Source: an uncultured Sphingomonadaceae bacterium (GTDB taxonomy: Bacteria > Pseudomonadota > Alphaproteobacteria > Sphingomonadales > Sphingomonadaceae). Taken from it: a stretch of 64,000 bases of DNA. Location: NCBI GenBank assembly GCA_947497315.1, contig CANMFX010000003.1, positions 674,861 to 738,860 on the forward strand. The letters run 5' to 3'. A program made the position numbers and the translations under genes. The notes under the pieces are model-generated. The model searched no databases. It had not been told where the DNA came from and worked only from the letters and a program-made list of their open reading frames with translations. The first letter of the stretch is position 1, and the number at the start of each line of letters is the position of its first letter. Of the stretch, positions 1-8,798 are shown in pieces.

Positions 1-684
1 TTTACCGACTATTGCCGTGGTGCAATGCGGCTTTCCGCCATTCAGAACACGCGTGCGATCTATGTGATGACCCATGACAGCATCGGTTTGGGTGAAGATG
101 GGCCAACACACCAGCCTATTGAGCATTTGCAGAGCCTTCGAGCCATGCCGAATATGCAGGTATTCCGGCCTGCCGATGCAATTGAGACGGCGGAATGTTG
201 GGCCCTGGCTATCAAACGATCCGAAGGGCCTTCGACGCTGGCTTTGACCCGCCAGGGGCTGCCGCCGTTGCGCCATGACGTCAGCGTAAACCATTGTGAA
301 AAAGGCGCTTATTTGATGAAGTCGGCGGAGAACGCTAAACGCGTTGTGCTGATCGCCACGGGTTCTGAAGTATCGCTGGCGATGGATGTTGCGGCCAAGC
401 TGGAGGCAAATGGTGTCGGCGCAGATGTCGTGTCGATGCCTTGTACTGAATTATTTGATGCACAATCCGACGATTATAAGTCGAAACTGCTCGGCGAGTC
501 CGGAACATTACGGGTTTCAATCGAAGCCGGTACGACCTTTGGATGGGAACGTTACACCGGACTGGACGGCCTGCGCTTCGGCATAGACAGTTTTGGCGCA
601 TCCGCACCGATTAATGACCTGTTCGAACATTTTGGCCTCACCGCAAAGGCGATTACACCACAAATAATGGCAAAACTGGGCTGA
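1..684 (+). CDS. tkt: Transketolase, C-terminal part (5' end outside window)
   Basis: The frame is open from base 1, and 227 residues up to TGA are visible. The start reads FTDYCRGAMRLSAIQ, followed by THDSIGLGEDGPTHQPIEHL and then MPNMQVFRPADAIETAECW. These are typical of the transketolase pyrimidine-binding domain and the linker to the C-terminal domain. The enzyme transfers two-carbon ketol units between sugar phosphates using thiamine diphosphate, in the non-oxidative pentose phosphate pathway. It is the first visible gene of a run that continues with gap and pgk after 37 bp. About two thirds of the protein lies upstream of the window. Confidence 0.95.
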   Translation, partial: FTDYCRGAMRLSAIQNTRAIYVMTHDSIGLGEDGPTHQPIEHLQSLRAMPNMQVFRPADAIETAECWALAIKRSEGPSTLALTRQGLPPLRHDVSVNHCEKGAYLMKSAENAKRVVLIATGSEVSLAMDVAAKLEANGVGADVVSMPCTELFDAQSDDYKSKLLGESGTLRVSIEAGTTFGWERYTGLDGLRFGIDSFGASAPINDLFEHFGLTAKAITPQIMAKLG

Positions 685-721
685 AAACAGCAAGAAACTG
701 GAATTCAAAGGAGCAACATTT

Positions 722-1726
722 ATGACAAAAGTAGCAATTAACGGATTTGGCCGCATCGGCCGTTTGGTCGCTCGTGCTATATTGGAGCGTCCGGACTGCG
801 GCCTTGAGCTGGTTGCGATTAATGACCTTGCTGATGCGAGCGCCAACGCGCTTTTGTTCGGATATGACAGTGTCCATGGCCGTTTTCCGGGCGAAGTGAC
901 CGCCGATGGCGACAGCATCATAGTCAATGGCAAGAAAATCGCTGTCACGTCGGAACGCGAGCCAGGCAAGCTGCCCCATGGCGAAATGGGTATTGATATC
1001 GTTCTGGAATGCACCGGCTTCTTCCAGTCAGTTGAAGCGGCGCAGCCCCATATTGATGCAGGCGCCAAACGCGTTTTGATCTCTGCACCGGCAAAAGGTG
1101 ACTTGAAAACGGTCGTTTACGGCGTGAACCATGACGTATTGACGTCATCGGATGTCATTGTTTCTAATGCATCTTGTACGACAAACTGCCTTGCGCCGGT
1201 CGCCAAGGTATTGAACGACGCGATCGGGATTGAGCGCGGTTTCATGACCACGATTCACAGCTATACAAATGACCAGCGCATGCTTGATCAGATGCACAGC
1301 GATATGCGCCGAGCCCGCGCCGGTGCGGTCAACATGATCCCGACGACAACAGGCGCTGCTCGTGCGGTTGGTCTGGTATTGCCGGAATTGAACGGCAAGC
1401 TGGACGGTTCCTCTGTCCGCGTACCAACGCCCAATGTCAGTCTGGTCGACCTGGTCTTCACGCCAGGCCGTGATACCAGCGTTGAAGAAGTCAACGGAGC
1501 GCTGAAAGCCGCGGCTGATGGACCTATGAACGGCGTTCTAGTCTTTGAAGACAAGCCGCTTGTTTCCAGCGATTTCAATCATCAGCCGGCCAGTTCATCG
1601 GTCGACAGCCTGGAAACATCGGTCATGGATGGCAAGCTGGCCCGCGTGGTGAGCTGGTATGATAATGAGTGGGGCTTTTCCAACCGGATGATCGATACCG
1701 CGACCGTTATGGCAAAATTGCTCTAA
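722..1726 (+). CDS. gap: Glyceraldehyde-3-phosphate dehydrogenase
   Basis: The product is 334 aa, the normal length. It oxidises glyceraldehyde-3-phosphate to 1,3-bisphosphoglycerate with NAD in cytoplasmic glycolysis. The N-terminal Rossmann motif GFGRIG is at residues 8-13. Asp35 in AINDLAD is consistent with NAD use. The active-site block SNASCTTNC places the catalytic Cys at residue 152. The C-terminal SWYDNEWGFSNRM is also typical. An AAAGGAGC ribosome site precedes the ATG at good distance. It sits between tkt and pgk in one glycolytic run. Confidence 0.97.
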   Translation: MTKVAINGFGRIGRLVARAILERPDCGLELVAINDLADASANALLFGYDSVHGRFPGEVTADGDSIIVNGKKIAVTSEREPGKLPHGEMGIDIVLECTGFFQSVEAAQPHIDAGAKRVLISAPAKGDLKTVVYGVNHDVLTSSDVIVSNASCTTNCLAPVAKVLNDAIGIERGFMTTIHSYTNDQRMLDQMHSDMRRARAGAVNMIPTTTGAARAVGLVLPELNGKLDGSSVRVPTPNVSLVDLVFTPGRDTSVEEVNGALKAAADGPMNGVLVFEDKPLVSSDFNHQPASSSVDSLETSVMDGKLARVVSWYDNEWGFSNRMIDTATVMAKLL

Positions 1727-1744
1727 ACAGAAAGGTTCTGAGCA

Positions 1745-2935
1745 ATGGCTGGTAATAGATTTAAAACACTGGATGATCTCGGTGACGTGACAGGGCAATC
1801 CGGACTGGTCCGGGTGGACCTGAACGTGCCAATGGCGGATGGCAAGGTGACGGACGATACGCGGCTGAAAGCAGTTGTGCCGACCGTGACAGAGCTCGCC
1901 GATCGCGGTGCCAAAGTTTTGTTGCTGGCCCATTTCGGACGACCCAAGGGCAAGGCGGATATGAAATATTCCCTGGAACCCGTGGTCGCGCCTCTGGCCA
2001 AAACGCTGGGCCGGGATGTTGGCTTCATGCAAATGCCAGATCGCGATACTATTGATGCTTTACCCAATGGTAGCATCGTAGTGGTTGAAAACAGCCGTTT
2101 CGCGCCGGGCGAAGAGAAAAACGATCCGGGCATGGCTAAGGCGATTGCTTCTTTTGGCACATTTTACGTCAATGATGCTTTTTCCGCCGCGCACCGGGCA
2201 CATGTGACGACTGCCGGTCTGGCCGAGCATCTGCCGGCTTATGCAGGACGTTCGATGGAACGGGAGCTGAGCGCGCTTGATAAGGCGCTCGGCGATCCAG
2301 AGCATCCGGTTGTTGCAGTTGTTGGCGGCGCAAAAGTGTCCAGCAAGCTCGACGTTTTGCGGCAAATGGTTGAGAAAGTGGACCATCTGATCATCGGCGG
2401 CGGCATGGCCAACACATTTTTGGCGGCGCGCGGCGTTGATGTCGGCAAATCACTGTGCGAGCACGATCTTACCGACACGGCCAATGAGATACTGGAAGCG
2501 GCGGACAAGGCCGATTGCACGGTCCATCTGCCCTATGATGTGGTTGTCGCAAAGGAATTTGCTCCCAATCCGCCAACCCGCACTGTCAATGTGCATGAGG
2601 TTGCCGAGGATGAAATGATACTCGATGTCGGGCCAGCGGCTGTCGAAGCCCTGTCCGATGTCCTGAAAACCTGCAAAACCCTGGTATGGAACGGGCCGAT
2701 GGGCGCGTTTGAAACACCGCCTTTTGACATGGCAACCGTTGCGCTGGCGCAAACGGCCGCGGCCCTGACCAAGGAAGGCTCTTTGCTTTCTGTTGCAGGT
2801 GGGGGCGATACGGTCGCTGCGCTTAATCATGCGGGCGTTGCCGATGATTTCAGTTTTATATCCACCGCTGGCGGCGCATTTCTGGAATGGATGGAAGGCA
2901 AGGAATTGCCAGGCGTAAAGGCTCTGCAACGATGA
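1745..2935 (+). CDS. pgk: Phosphoglycerate kinase
   Basis: The product is 396 aa, full length. It transfers phosphate from 1,3-bisphosphoglycerate to ADP. Visible family blocks are [14 protein letters not shown] near the N-terminus, [20 protein letters not shown], the hinge-region [10 protein letters not shown], and the nucleotide-binding GGGDTVAAL near the C-terminus. It starts 18 bp after gap. Its TGA overlaps the ATG of the next gene (ATGA), indicating translational coupling to the GNAT gene. Confidence 0.97.
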   Translation: MAGNRFKTLDDLGDVTGQSGLVRVDLNVPMADGKVTDDTRLKAVVPTVTELADRGAKVLLLAHFGRPKGKADMKYSLEPVVAPLAKTLGRDVGFMQMPDRDTIDALPNGSIVVVENSRFAPGEEKNDPGMAKAIASFGTFYVNDAFSAAHRAHVTTAGLAEHLPAYAGRSMERELSALDKALGDPEHPVVAVVGGAKVSSKLDVLRQMVEKVDHLIIGGGMANTFLAARGVDVGKSLCEHDLTDTANEILEAADKADCTVHLPYDVVVAKEFAPNPPTRTVNVHEVAEDEMILDVGPAAVEALSDVLKTCKTLVWNGPMGAFETPPFDMATVALAQTAAALTKEGSLLSVAGGGDTVAALNHAGVADDFSFISTAGGAFLEWMEGKELPGVKALQR

Positions 2936-3432
2936 ATATCCGGCCTGCAGAAGATAGAGACAGGCCGATAATCGCCGAAATCCATGCGCGCAGCTGGCAG
3001 GAAAATTATCGCGATTATTTATCTGACGACCTTCTGGATAATCAACTTTCCGGAATGATGGTCGAGCATTGGCGCAATGCCGAGATTGGTTCGCAGGACA
3101 TCGTTCTGGTGGCCGAAGATGATTGGGTTCAGGGCTTTGTTGCGGTCTGGGATGACGAGATGCCCTATATCGATAATCTCCATGTTCGCAGTGAGGGGCG
3201 GTCCAAAGGCATTGGTCGCAAATTACTTGCCTTGGCTGCCCGTGCAGCCAAGGCAAATGGCCGCAAAGGAATATGGTTGCATGTGGTAGTCGGCAATGAC
3301 CGTGCCCGCAGCCTATATACCCGTTTGGGCGGAGTTCCAGACGGGATTGAAGACAAAGACCTTCATGGAACAATGGTTCCCAACGAACGTATCCTGTGGC
3401 GGGATATCGATATTCTTGCCGAACAAATCTAA
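2932..3432 (+). CDS. GNAT family N-acetyltransferase
   Basis: This is a 166-aa protein. The start at the ATGA overlap with pgk is preferred over an upstream in-frame ATG inside pgk. The GNAT acetyl-CoA pyrophosphate loop is visible as [10 protein letters not shown], followed by the C-terminal motif [13 protein letters not shown]. The N-terminus ([28 protein letters not shown]) also resembles small GNAT enzymes. The substrate cannot be read from the sequence. Placement between pgk and fba suggests co-expression with glycolysis genes, not necessarily a metabolic role. Confidence 0.85.
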   Translation: MNIRPAEDRDRPIIAEIHARSWQENYRDYLSDDLLDNQLSGMMVEHWRNAEIGSQDIVLVAEDDWVQGFVAVWDDEMPYIDNLHVRSEGRSKGIGRKLLALAARAAKANGRKGIWLHVVVGNDRARSLYTRLGGVPDGIEDKDLHGTMVPNERILWRDIDILAEQI

Positions 3433-3451
3433 ATGAACGAGGACGAATTTC

Positions 3452-4345
3452 ATGCATGATCCGAAGATGATGGACAAAATTGAAAATGGCGCAGGCTTTA
3501 TTGCGGCTTTGGACCAGAGCGGCGGTTCTACGCCAAAAGCGCTGAAAGGCTATGGTGTCAGCGAAGATGCTTATTCTAATGACGATGAGATGTTTGCCCT
3601 GATCCACGGCATGCGCGGCCGTATCGTGACTGCACCAAGCTTTGGTAGCGGAAAAGTCATCGGTGCGATCCTGTTTGAAAAAACCATGGACGGCGAAGCG
3701 GACGGAAAACCGGTGCCGACTTTGCTTTGGGAACGCGGCGTCGTGCCGTTCCTGAAAGTGGACAAAGGTCTGGAAGATGAGGCCGACGGTGTTCAAATGA
3801 TGAAACCCAATCCCGGTCTTGGTGAATTGCTCGAACGTGCCAAAACAAAAGATGTTTTTGGTACAAAGATGCGTTCGGTTATCAATCTTGCTTCACCAAC
3901 CGGCATCGCAGCCATCGTAAAACAGCAGTTTGACGTCGCCAGTCAGATTCTGGATCACGGCCTGATGCCGATGATTGAGCCTGAAGTGAACATTAAAAGC
4001 GCGGAGCGGGCAGAGTGCGACGCCATCCTGCTGCAAGAGATTACAAAACAGCTTGTTGCCCTGCCAGAAGATCGCAAAGTCATGCTGAAACTGTCGATCC
4101 CGGCCGAAGCCAATCTTTATGCGCCGCTTGTCGACCATCCCCGGGTTGCCCGTGTGGTTGCGCTTTCCGGTGGTTTCTCGCGCGATGAAGCTTGCACCGA
4201 GCTGGCAAAGAATCGCGGTATGATCGCTAGCTTCTCCCGCGCTTTGCTGCAGGATCTGCGGGCTTCCATGAGCGACGAAGAATTTGATCAGTCGCTGGGC
4301 AGCGCCATTGATCAGATCCACAAGGCTTCGACCGTTAAGGTATAA
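3452..4345 (+). CDS. fba: Fructose-bisphosphate aldolase, class I
   Basis: The product is 297 aa. It cleaves fructose-1,6-bisphosphate through a lysine Schiff base and needs no metal. The pattern is that of the short bacterial class I aldolases known from staphylococci (FdaB): GFIAALDQSGGSTPKALKGY near the N-terminus, GVVPFLKVDKG, MIEPEVNI, and MLKLSIP with the probable Schiff-base Lys at residue 213. VALSGGFSRDEA lies in the phosphate-binding part. It starts 19 bp after the GNAT gene. Many proteobacteria instead carry a zinc class II enzyme at this pathway step, and none is seen in this window. Confidence 0.93.
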   Translation: MHDPKMMDKIENGAGFIAALDQSGGSTPKALKGYGVSEDAYSNDDEMFALIHGMRGRIVTAPSFGSGKVIGAILFEKTMDGEADGKPVPTLLWERGVVPFLKVDKGLEDEADGVQMMKPNPGLGELLERAKTKDVFGTKMRSVINLASPTGIAAIVKQQFDVASQILDHGLMPMIEPEVNIKSAERAECDAILLQEITKQLVALPEDRKVMLKLSIPAEANLYAPLVDHPRVARVVALSGGFSRDEACTELAKNRGMIASFSRALLQDLRASMSDEEFDQSLGSAIDQIHKASTVKV

Positions 4346-4356
4346 GGGAACAGCAT

Positions 4357-5034
4357 TTGGCAAAGTCCGATCCAAGCTGGTCAGATGTCGATGACTATAT
4401 CGTCGAGCATTTGATTGGTGACGATCCGGCGCTGGACGCCTGTCTGGCTGCCAATGCACACGAAAACCTTCCTGCCATAGATGTTTCGGTAACGCAGGGA
4501 CGAATGCTGGAGCTGCTCGCGCGCGGAGTCGGGGCAAAGCACATATTGGAAATCGGAGCCTTGGGCGGATATTCAGCCATCTCGCTGGCGCGTGCTTTGC
4601 CGGATGATGGTCAACTTGTCTCGCTGGAACTGGAGCCTGAATATGCCGCGCTGGCCAGAAGCAATATCGAGAAAGCGGGACTGGCGGCCAAGGTTGAAAT
4701 AATAGTCGGTGAGGCGGTGAAATCACTCGCAGCGTTGGAGGTGAGCGATGCATCCCGGTTCGACTTTGTTTTCGTTGACGCGGACAAAGAAAATTATGCG
4801 ACCTATCTGGAACATGCAATTCGTCTTTCCCGCCCTGGAGCCATGCTGATTTTTGATAATGTTGTCAGAGAGGGTGAGGTGATCAATCCTGATAGCTCTG
4901 ACCCCAAAGTGCCCGGCACACGGGCGTTATACAGCGCTTTGCAAGAACACCCCCTTGTCGATGCCACCGCAATTCAAACGGTCGGTTCAAAAAAATGGGA
5001 CGGGTTTCTGCTAGGCATAGTTCGAGACAATTAA
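4357..5034 (+). CDS. SAM-dependent O-methyltransferase (CCoAOMT-like family)
   Basis: The product is 225 aa from a TTG start preceded by AAGGGAA, 11 bp after fba. SAM-binding motif I is HILEIGALGGYSAISLARAL. The acidic residue ending the next strand is in LVSLELEPEY. The metal/substrate block FDFVFVDADKENYATYLEHA and FDNVVREGEV match family 3 O-methyltransferases, which are cation-dependent. The native substrate is unknown. Its place at the end of a glycolytic run gives no clear clue. Confidence 0.85.
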   Translation: MAKSDPSWSDVDDYIVEHLIGDDPALDACLAANAHENLPAIDVSVTQGRMLELLARGVGAKHILEIGALGGYSAISLARALPDDGQLVSLELEPEYAALARSNIEKAGLAAKVEIIVGEAVKSLAALEVSDASRFDFVFVDADKENYATYLEHAIRLSRPGAMLIFDNVVREGEVINPDSSDPKVPGTRALYSALQEHPLVDATAIQTVGSKKWDGFLLGIVRDN

Positions 5035-5045
5035 GGGCAACGACC

Positions 5046-5672
5046 ATGACCATACCATCCTGCCAGCTTTATCTGATTTCACCTCTCGATGTTGGCGGTG
5101 ACTTTCCGGAACAGTTGCAACAGGCGTTGGAAGCTGGGCCTGTGGCTGCCTTTCAGTTTCGCGTGAAGGACGTCGACCAAGACGAAGCAGAACGTTTGGC
5201 CGAACCACTCAAAGCGATCTGCGATGCGCATGACGTCGCTTTCATTGTGAATGACGATGTTGTTTTGGCCAGGCGTCTGGCAGCCGATGGTGTCCATTTG
5301 GGGCAGGGCGATGGCGACCTGAAAGATGCTCGGGCTGAATTGGGGGATCAGATGCAAATCGGTATAACCTGCCACGACAGCCGGCATCTGGCGATGGAGG
5401 CCGGAGAGGGCGGTGCCAACTATGTTGCTTTTGGAGCTTTTTTTTCCACCACGACCAAGGAAACCCATCATCGGCCGGAGGTCGATATATTGAAATGGTG
5501 GTCAACGATCATGGAGATACCGTGCGTTGCCATTGGCGGGATTACACCGGATAACTGTCAGCCGCTGGTTGACGCGGGTGCCGATTTCCTGGCGGTCAGC
5601 GGGTCGGTCTGGAATGATCCGCAAGGTCCGGCGCACGCGGTTAAACGTTTCAATGAAATATTGGCAGACTAA
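5046..5672 (+). CDS. thiE: Thiamine-phosphate synthase-like protein
   Basis: The product is 208 aa, starting at the ATG after AAGGGCAACGACC; a longer ORF start inside the methyltransferase gene is not needed. ThiE joins the hydroxymethylpyrimidine and thiazole phosphates to make thiamine phosphate. Visible blocks are FQFRVKD (usually QLR-K), FIVNDDVVLARRLAADGVHLGQ, GITCHDSRH, YVAFGAFFSTTTKETH, and the phosphate-binding VAIGGITPDN and DFLAVSGSVW. The first block reads FQFRVKD rather than the usual QLRxK, so a divergent ThiE/TenI-type role is possible. Confidence 0.85.
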   Translation: MTIPSCQLYLISPLDVGGDFPEQLQQALEAGPVAAFQFRVKDVDQDEAERLAEPLKAICDAHDVAFIVNDDVVLARRLAADGVHLGQGDGDLKDARAELGDQMQIGITCHDSRHLAMEAGEGGANYVAFGAFFSTTTKETHHRPEVDILKWWSTIMEIPCVAIGGITPDNCQPLVDAGADFLAVSGSVWNDPQGPAHAVKRFNEILAD

Positions 5673-5686
5673 GCCATCGAACGGAT

Positions 5687-5703
5687 AGCTCTCAGGAAGA
5701 GCT
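5687..5703 (+). terminator. Short hairpin after thiE, possible weak terminator
   Basis: AGCTCT and AGAGCT flank a 5-nt loop, followed by TTCGTT. The stem is only 6 bp and the U-run is poor. It overlaps the stop codon of the reverse-strand gene at 5692. It may end the tkt-to-thiE transcript. Confidence 0.3.
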
Positions 5704-5937
5704 TTCGTTCACCCCGATATTCGATTCAACATATTGTTCCAAAAACTGGTCTTTGGAAGGTGGTGCAAAATTTGGTAGTTGTTCCAAATCTCTAACATAT
5801 TCAGGGAGCGGTATAGTGGAACGTATCCTGCCATCACTAATGGAATAGCCGAAAAGGCCCGACGCAACCGGATCGCATGGGGCCGCTTCTTCTGCGGGTT
5901 TGTTTCGATCGGGTTTCAAGATTTCTGCTTGCGCCAT
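5692..5937 (-). CDS. Small protein of unknown function, paralogue of the neighbour at 6014
   Basis: This is an 81-aa acidic, soluble-looking protein with no signal peptide or membrane segment. I do not recognise a named family. Its C-terminal half (YVRDLEQLPNFAPPSKDQFL) lines up with FLSEIERMPHFGIPSEESFV in the next reverse-strand ORF. Both also share an upstream (A/S)GLF patch. A 13-bp sequence on the reverse strand (TTTCATACAATAC) lies 30 nt before its ATG and recurs 31 nt before the ATG of the neighbour. This shared upstream element and protein motif are the reasons for treating the ORF as real. No strong Shine-Dalgarno is seen. Confidence 0.55.
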   Translation of the reverse strand: MAQAEILKPDRNKPAEEAAPCDPVASGLFGYSISDGRIRSTIPLPEYVRDLEQLPNFAPPSKDQFLEQYVESNIGVNESSS

Positions 5938-5967
5938 ATCCGTTAGTTACATTGATGTCAGTGCGCG

Positions 5968-5980
5968 GTATTGTATGAAA
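5968..5980 (-). promoter_or_regulatory. Conserved 13-bp motif upstream of the 81-aa gene
   Basis: The reverse strand reads TTTCATACAATAC, 30 nt before the ATG at 5937. It contains a TACAAT that could act as a -10 element. An identical copy sits at 6267-6279, 31 nt before the second small gene. No good -35 box is visible. Confidence 0.4.
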
Positions 5981-6013
5981 AAGACATACTGGCAGATATC
6001 AGGCTGCAATCGT

Positions 6014-6235
6014 TCAAGGTCTGATGACAAAAAGGCCCTTACGTCCTCTCAGGAAATTTCTAACGAAACTTTCTTCCGAAGGAATTCCGAAATGCGGCAT
6101 GCGTTCGATTTCGCTCAAAAAGCCGTCATGGCATGCCGGTGACGGAGTGGGCACAGGTGCTTCGGTCCCGCTGAATAAACCAGCAGCGGGAGCAGTTGTT
6201 TCTTCGGGCGACACCGGGTCCGGGACATTTTCCAT
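6014..6235 (-). CDS. Small protein of unknown function, paralogue of the neighbour at 5692
   Basis: This is a 73-aa protein with a Pro/Thr/Ala-rich N-terminus and a C-terminal part FLSEIERMPHFGIPSEESFV. That part matches the 81-aa downstream gene in residue pattern (I/L-E-x-M/L-P-x-F-x-x-P-S-E/K-x-x-F). The family is unknown to me. It probably arose, with its upstream 13-bp motif, from a tandem duplication that has since diverged. The C-terminus (RGRKGLFVIRP) is basic, unlike the partner. A second ATG lies 8 nt inside the first but in another frame, so the first ATG is used. Confidence 0.55.
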   Translation of the reverse strand: MENVPDPVSPEETTAPAAGLFSGTEAPVPTPSPACHDGFLSEIERMPHFGIPSEESFVRNFLRGRKGLFVIRP

Positions 6236-6266
6236 TAACTGGCGCGTAGATTGTGCTTAGGGGAAT

Positions 6267-6279
6267 GTATTGTATGAAA
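6267..6279 (-). promoter_or_regulatory. Conserved 13-bp motif upstream of the 73-aa gene
   Basis: The reverse strand reads TTTCATACAATAC, identical to 5968-5980, and lies 31 nt before the ATG at 6235. The shared position relative to both starts suggests a promoter element or a binding site retained after duplication. Confidence 0.4.
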
Positions 6280-6368
6280 TCGCCATATCCGGTCTTCGCT
6301 GTGCTTGCCTATCTTCGTTCGCCGTTATAGAGGGCCGCAACACAAGATTTCCGAAAGCGAGACGTTCC

Positions 6369-6929
6369 ATGAAGATCAGCGGTGTAGATATCCGTCCCGG
6401 CAATATATTGGACTATGAAAACGGCCTGTGGAAGGTCGCGAAGATTCAGCATACCCAGCCCGGCAAAGGCGGCGCATATATGCAGGTGGAAATGAAGAAC
6501 CTGGTGGATGGTCGCAAGACCAATGTCCGTTTTCGCAGCGCCGATACGGTGGAAAAGGTCCGTCTGGATACCAAGACGTTTCAGTATCTTTTTGCCGATG
6601 ATGATATGCTGACTTTCATGGACAAGGAAAATTACGAGCAGATTACGTTACCTGCAGATTTGCTTGGTGATGCGGTTGAGTTTTTGCAGGACGGTATGGA
6701 TGTTCAGCTTGAGCTTTACGAAGAGAAGCCAATCTCCGTGCAGTTGCCGGACCAGATTGAAGCTGAAATTGTCGAAGCCGATGCGGTGGTCAAAGGCCAG
6801 ACCGCTTCGTCGAGCTACAAACCTGCGGTTCTCGACAATGGTGTACGTGTCATGGTGCCGCCATTTATCTCGGCCGGGACGCGGATCATTGTTGACGTTT
6901 ATGCCCGCGAATATGTCGGCAAGGCATAG
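6369..6929 (+). CDS. efp: Elongation factor P
   Basis: The product is 186 aa, normal length, starting [19 protein letters not shown]; an upstream in-frame start is not supported by family length. EF-P binds between the P and E sites of the ribosome and relieves stalling at polyproline stretches. The loop that reaches the peptidyl-transferase centre carries PGKGGAY with Lys33. That is the residue type modified by beta-lysylation in E. coli, as opposed to the Arg of rhamnosylated EF-Ps. The C-terminal [24 protein letters not shown] is the family signature region. Confidence 0.96.
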   Translation: MKISGVDIRPGNILDYENGLWKVAKIQHTQPGKGGAYMQVEMKNLVDGRKTNVRFRSADTVEKVRLDTKTFQYLFADDDMLTFMDKENYEQITLPADLLGDAVEFLQDGMDVQLELYEEKPISVQLPDQIEAEIVEADAVVKGQTASSSYKPAVLDNGVRVMVPPFISAGTRIIVDVYAREYVGKA

Positions 6930-6941
6930 CAAGAGGACGAC

Positions 6942-7760
6942 ATGCCAGCACATTCCGCCCTTATAACCGTCATGGAACGCGCCGCGCGCAAGGCGGGATC
7001 ACGCCTGCGCCGCGATTTTGGCGAAGTAGAACATCTTCAGGTTTCGAAAAAAGGCCCGGCCGATTTCGTATCCAAAGCCGATATGCGGTCTGAACGCATC
7101 CTCTATGATGAGCTGATGAAGGTGCGCCCGGGCTGGGGCTTTGTGCTTGAAGAAGGCGGCATGATTGAAGCTGAAGAAGGAAAGCCGCGCTGGATTGTTG
7201 ATCCACTCGACGGCACCAGCAACTTCCTTCACGGTATACCGCATTTCGCGATTTCCATCGCTGTGCAAGAACGGTCCTATGATGGACAGGGCTGGGGGAA
7301 AATTACCAGCGGTCTTATCTATGAGCCGGTTTCTGACCAGACATGGTGGGCGGAAATGGACAAGGGTGCCTATCTCGGTGAAAAGCGCTTGCGGGTTTCG
7401 GCGCGGCGTGACTTGTCTGAGGCGCTGATCGCCACGGGCATACCTTTTAAAGGACATGGCGACTTGGCCGAATGGTCGCGCATTTTCGGTTCCATTGCAC
7501 CACAAGTGGCGGGTATCCGCCGCAATGGCGCAGCTTCGCTCGATCTCGCCTGGTTGGCTGCTGGCCGCTATGACGGTTTCTGGGAAGCAGACCTGCAGGT
7601 TTGGGATGTCGCGGCGGGCATATTGATGGTCCGTGAAGCCGGCGGTTTTGTAAGCGATTATACCGGTGGCGACCAACCGATAGGACAGCGTGAAATATTG
7701 GCAGCGAACGAGGCACTGCACAGCAAGTTGCACAAAATTCTGGCGAGGTCGCTGCTGTAA
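6942..7760 (+). CDS. suhB: Inositol-1-monophosphatase family protein (SuhB-like)
   Basis: The product is 272 aa, starting after AAGAGGACGAC, 12 bp downstream of efp. The Mg-dependent phosphatase fold is shown by FVSKADMRSE, FVLEEGG (metal-binding Glu), WIVDPLDGTSNFLHGIPHF (motif DPxDGTxNF) and WDVAAGILMVREAGG. It likely hydrolyses inositol-1-phosphate or related sugar phosphates; SuhB homologues also act in rRNA antitermination. The efp-suhB pairing suggests co-transcription. Confidence 0.92.
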   Translation: MPAHSALITVMERAARKAGSRLRRDFGEVEHLQVSKKGPADFVSKADMRSERILYDELMKVRPGWGFVLEEGGMIEAEEGKPRWIVDPLDGTSNFLHGIPHFAISIAVQERSYDGQGWGKITSGLIYEPVSDQTWWAEMDKGAYLGEKRLRVSARRDLSEALIATGIPFKGHGDLAEWSRIFGSIAPQVAGIRRNGAASLDLAWLAAGRYDGFWEADLQVWDVAAGILMVREAGGFVSDYTGGDQPIGQREILAANEALHSKLHKILARSLL

Positions 7761-7865
7761 CATTGTAAACAGCAATAGATAGCGCCAATTCGAGCCATTT
7801 GGCCCTTGCAGCTTGGTGAGCCTATCCCTAAAAGCGGCCCTGAATTTTAGAGAAACGAGTCTTTT

Positions 7866-8240
7866 GTGGTCGATCTTTCCGAATATGCGCCAATACTGCT
7901 TTTCCTTGCAGTGGCTCTTGGCCTTTCCGCCCTGTTTGTTTTTCTGCCCATGGGTGTATCGCGACTGACGGGCACGCATAGTCCGGATCCTGAAAAACTG
8001 TCGGAATATGAGTGCGGTTTTCCTGCCTTTGAAGATTCACGCAGCCAGTTTGATGTGCGCTTTTATCTCGTCGCCATCCTGTTTATCATTTTTGATCTGG
8101 AAGCAGCATTCCTGTTTCCCTGGGCCGTATCACTTGATCAAATCGGCTGGACCGGTTGGTCGTCGATGATGATCTTCCTGTTCATCCTGACGGTCGGCTT
8201 TATTTACGAATGGAAAATGGGAGCGCTCGATTGGGAGTAG
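7866..8240 (+). CDS. nuoA: NADH-quinone oxidoreductase subunit A
   Basis: The product is 124 aa from a GTG start. It is a membrane-arm subunit of complex I with three predicted helices (about residues 8-30, 66-88 and 95-115). The conserved loop [32 protein letters not shown] is present and includes the Cys and acidic residues typical of NuoA. It is the first gene of the nuo operon, with a 105-bp upstream gap that should hold the operon promoter. Its end overlaps the chosen nuoB start by 10 nt. Confidence 0.95.
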   Translation: MVDLSEYAPILLFLAVALGLSALFVFLPMGVSRLTGTHSPDPEKLSEYECGFPAFEDSRSQFDVRFYLVAILFIIFDLEAAFLFPWAVSLDQIGWTGWSSMMIFLFILTVGFIYEWKMGALDWE

Positions 8241-8797
8241 AAACTGGCAGCAACGTTATTCTGAATGCTGATGGTACGCCAATGGCCCCAAATACGCAGC
8301 CAGATGAGGCGTTTTTCAAAGACCTGAATTCAGAGGTGAATGACAAGGGTTTTCTTGTCACGTCCACTGAAGACCTGTTTCAGTGGGCGCGCACCGGTTC
8401 ACTCTGGTGGATGACCTTTGGCCTCGCCTGCTGTGCGGTCGAGATGATCCACGTCAACATGCCGCGCTATGATATGGAGCGTTTCGGCGCCGCTCCGCGC
8501 GCCAGCCCGCGTCAGTCTGACGTGATGATCGTGGCAGGAACGCTTTGCAACAAGATGGCACCGGCGCTGCGCAAGGTTTATGACCAGATGTCAGAACCCA
8601 AATATGTGATTTCCATGGGCAGCTGTGCCAATGGCGGCGGCTATTATCATTACAGCTATTCTGTAGTGCGCGGCTGTGACCGGATCGTACCGGTTGATAT
8701 TTACGTACCGGGATGCCCGCCAACGGCTGAGGCGCTGCTTTACGGTGTGATGCAATTGCAGCGCAAGATCCGCCGCATCGGGACGTTAGAGCGTTAA
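8231..8797 (+). CDS. nuoB: NADH-quinone oxidoreductase subunit B
   Basis: The product is 188 aa from a TTG start, chosen because GGGAG lies 7 nt upstream and the encoded start (M)GVE fits sphingomonad NuoB as I recall it. An ATG at 8210 in the same frame is the alternative. The subunit carries the N2 [4Fe-4S] cluster that passes electrons to quinone. The ligands visible are the tandem Cys67-Cys68 (GLACCAVEM), Cys132 ([11 protein letters not shown]) and Cys162 ([14 protein letters not shown]). Confidence 0.95.
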   Translation: MGVETGSNVILNADGTPMAPNTQPDEAFFKDLNSEVNDKGFLVTSTEDLFQWARTGSLWWMTFGLACCAVEMIHVNMPRYDMERFGAAPRASPRQSDVMIVAGTLCNKMAPALRKVYDQMSEPKYVISMGSCANGGGYYHYSYSVVRGCDRIVPVDIYVPGCPPTAEALLYGVMQLQRKIRRIGTLER

Positions 8798-8798
8798 T

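Noticed and set aside
2450..3796. 448-aa reverse-strand ORF
   Set aside because: It spans pgk, the GNAT gene and fba on the opposite strand, with no domain pattern; it is a shadow of well-supported genes.
7828..7850. CTAAAA...TTTTAG inverted repeat before nuoA
   Set aside because: Six-base arms with an 11-nt spacer in a promoter region; too weak to call a terminator or operator.
6999..7979. 326-aa reverse-strand ORF over the inositol-monophosphatase gene
   Set aside because: Opposite frame of a gene with clear catalytic motifs, and it also crosses the nuoA start.
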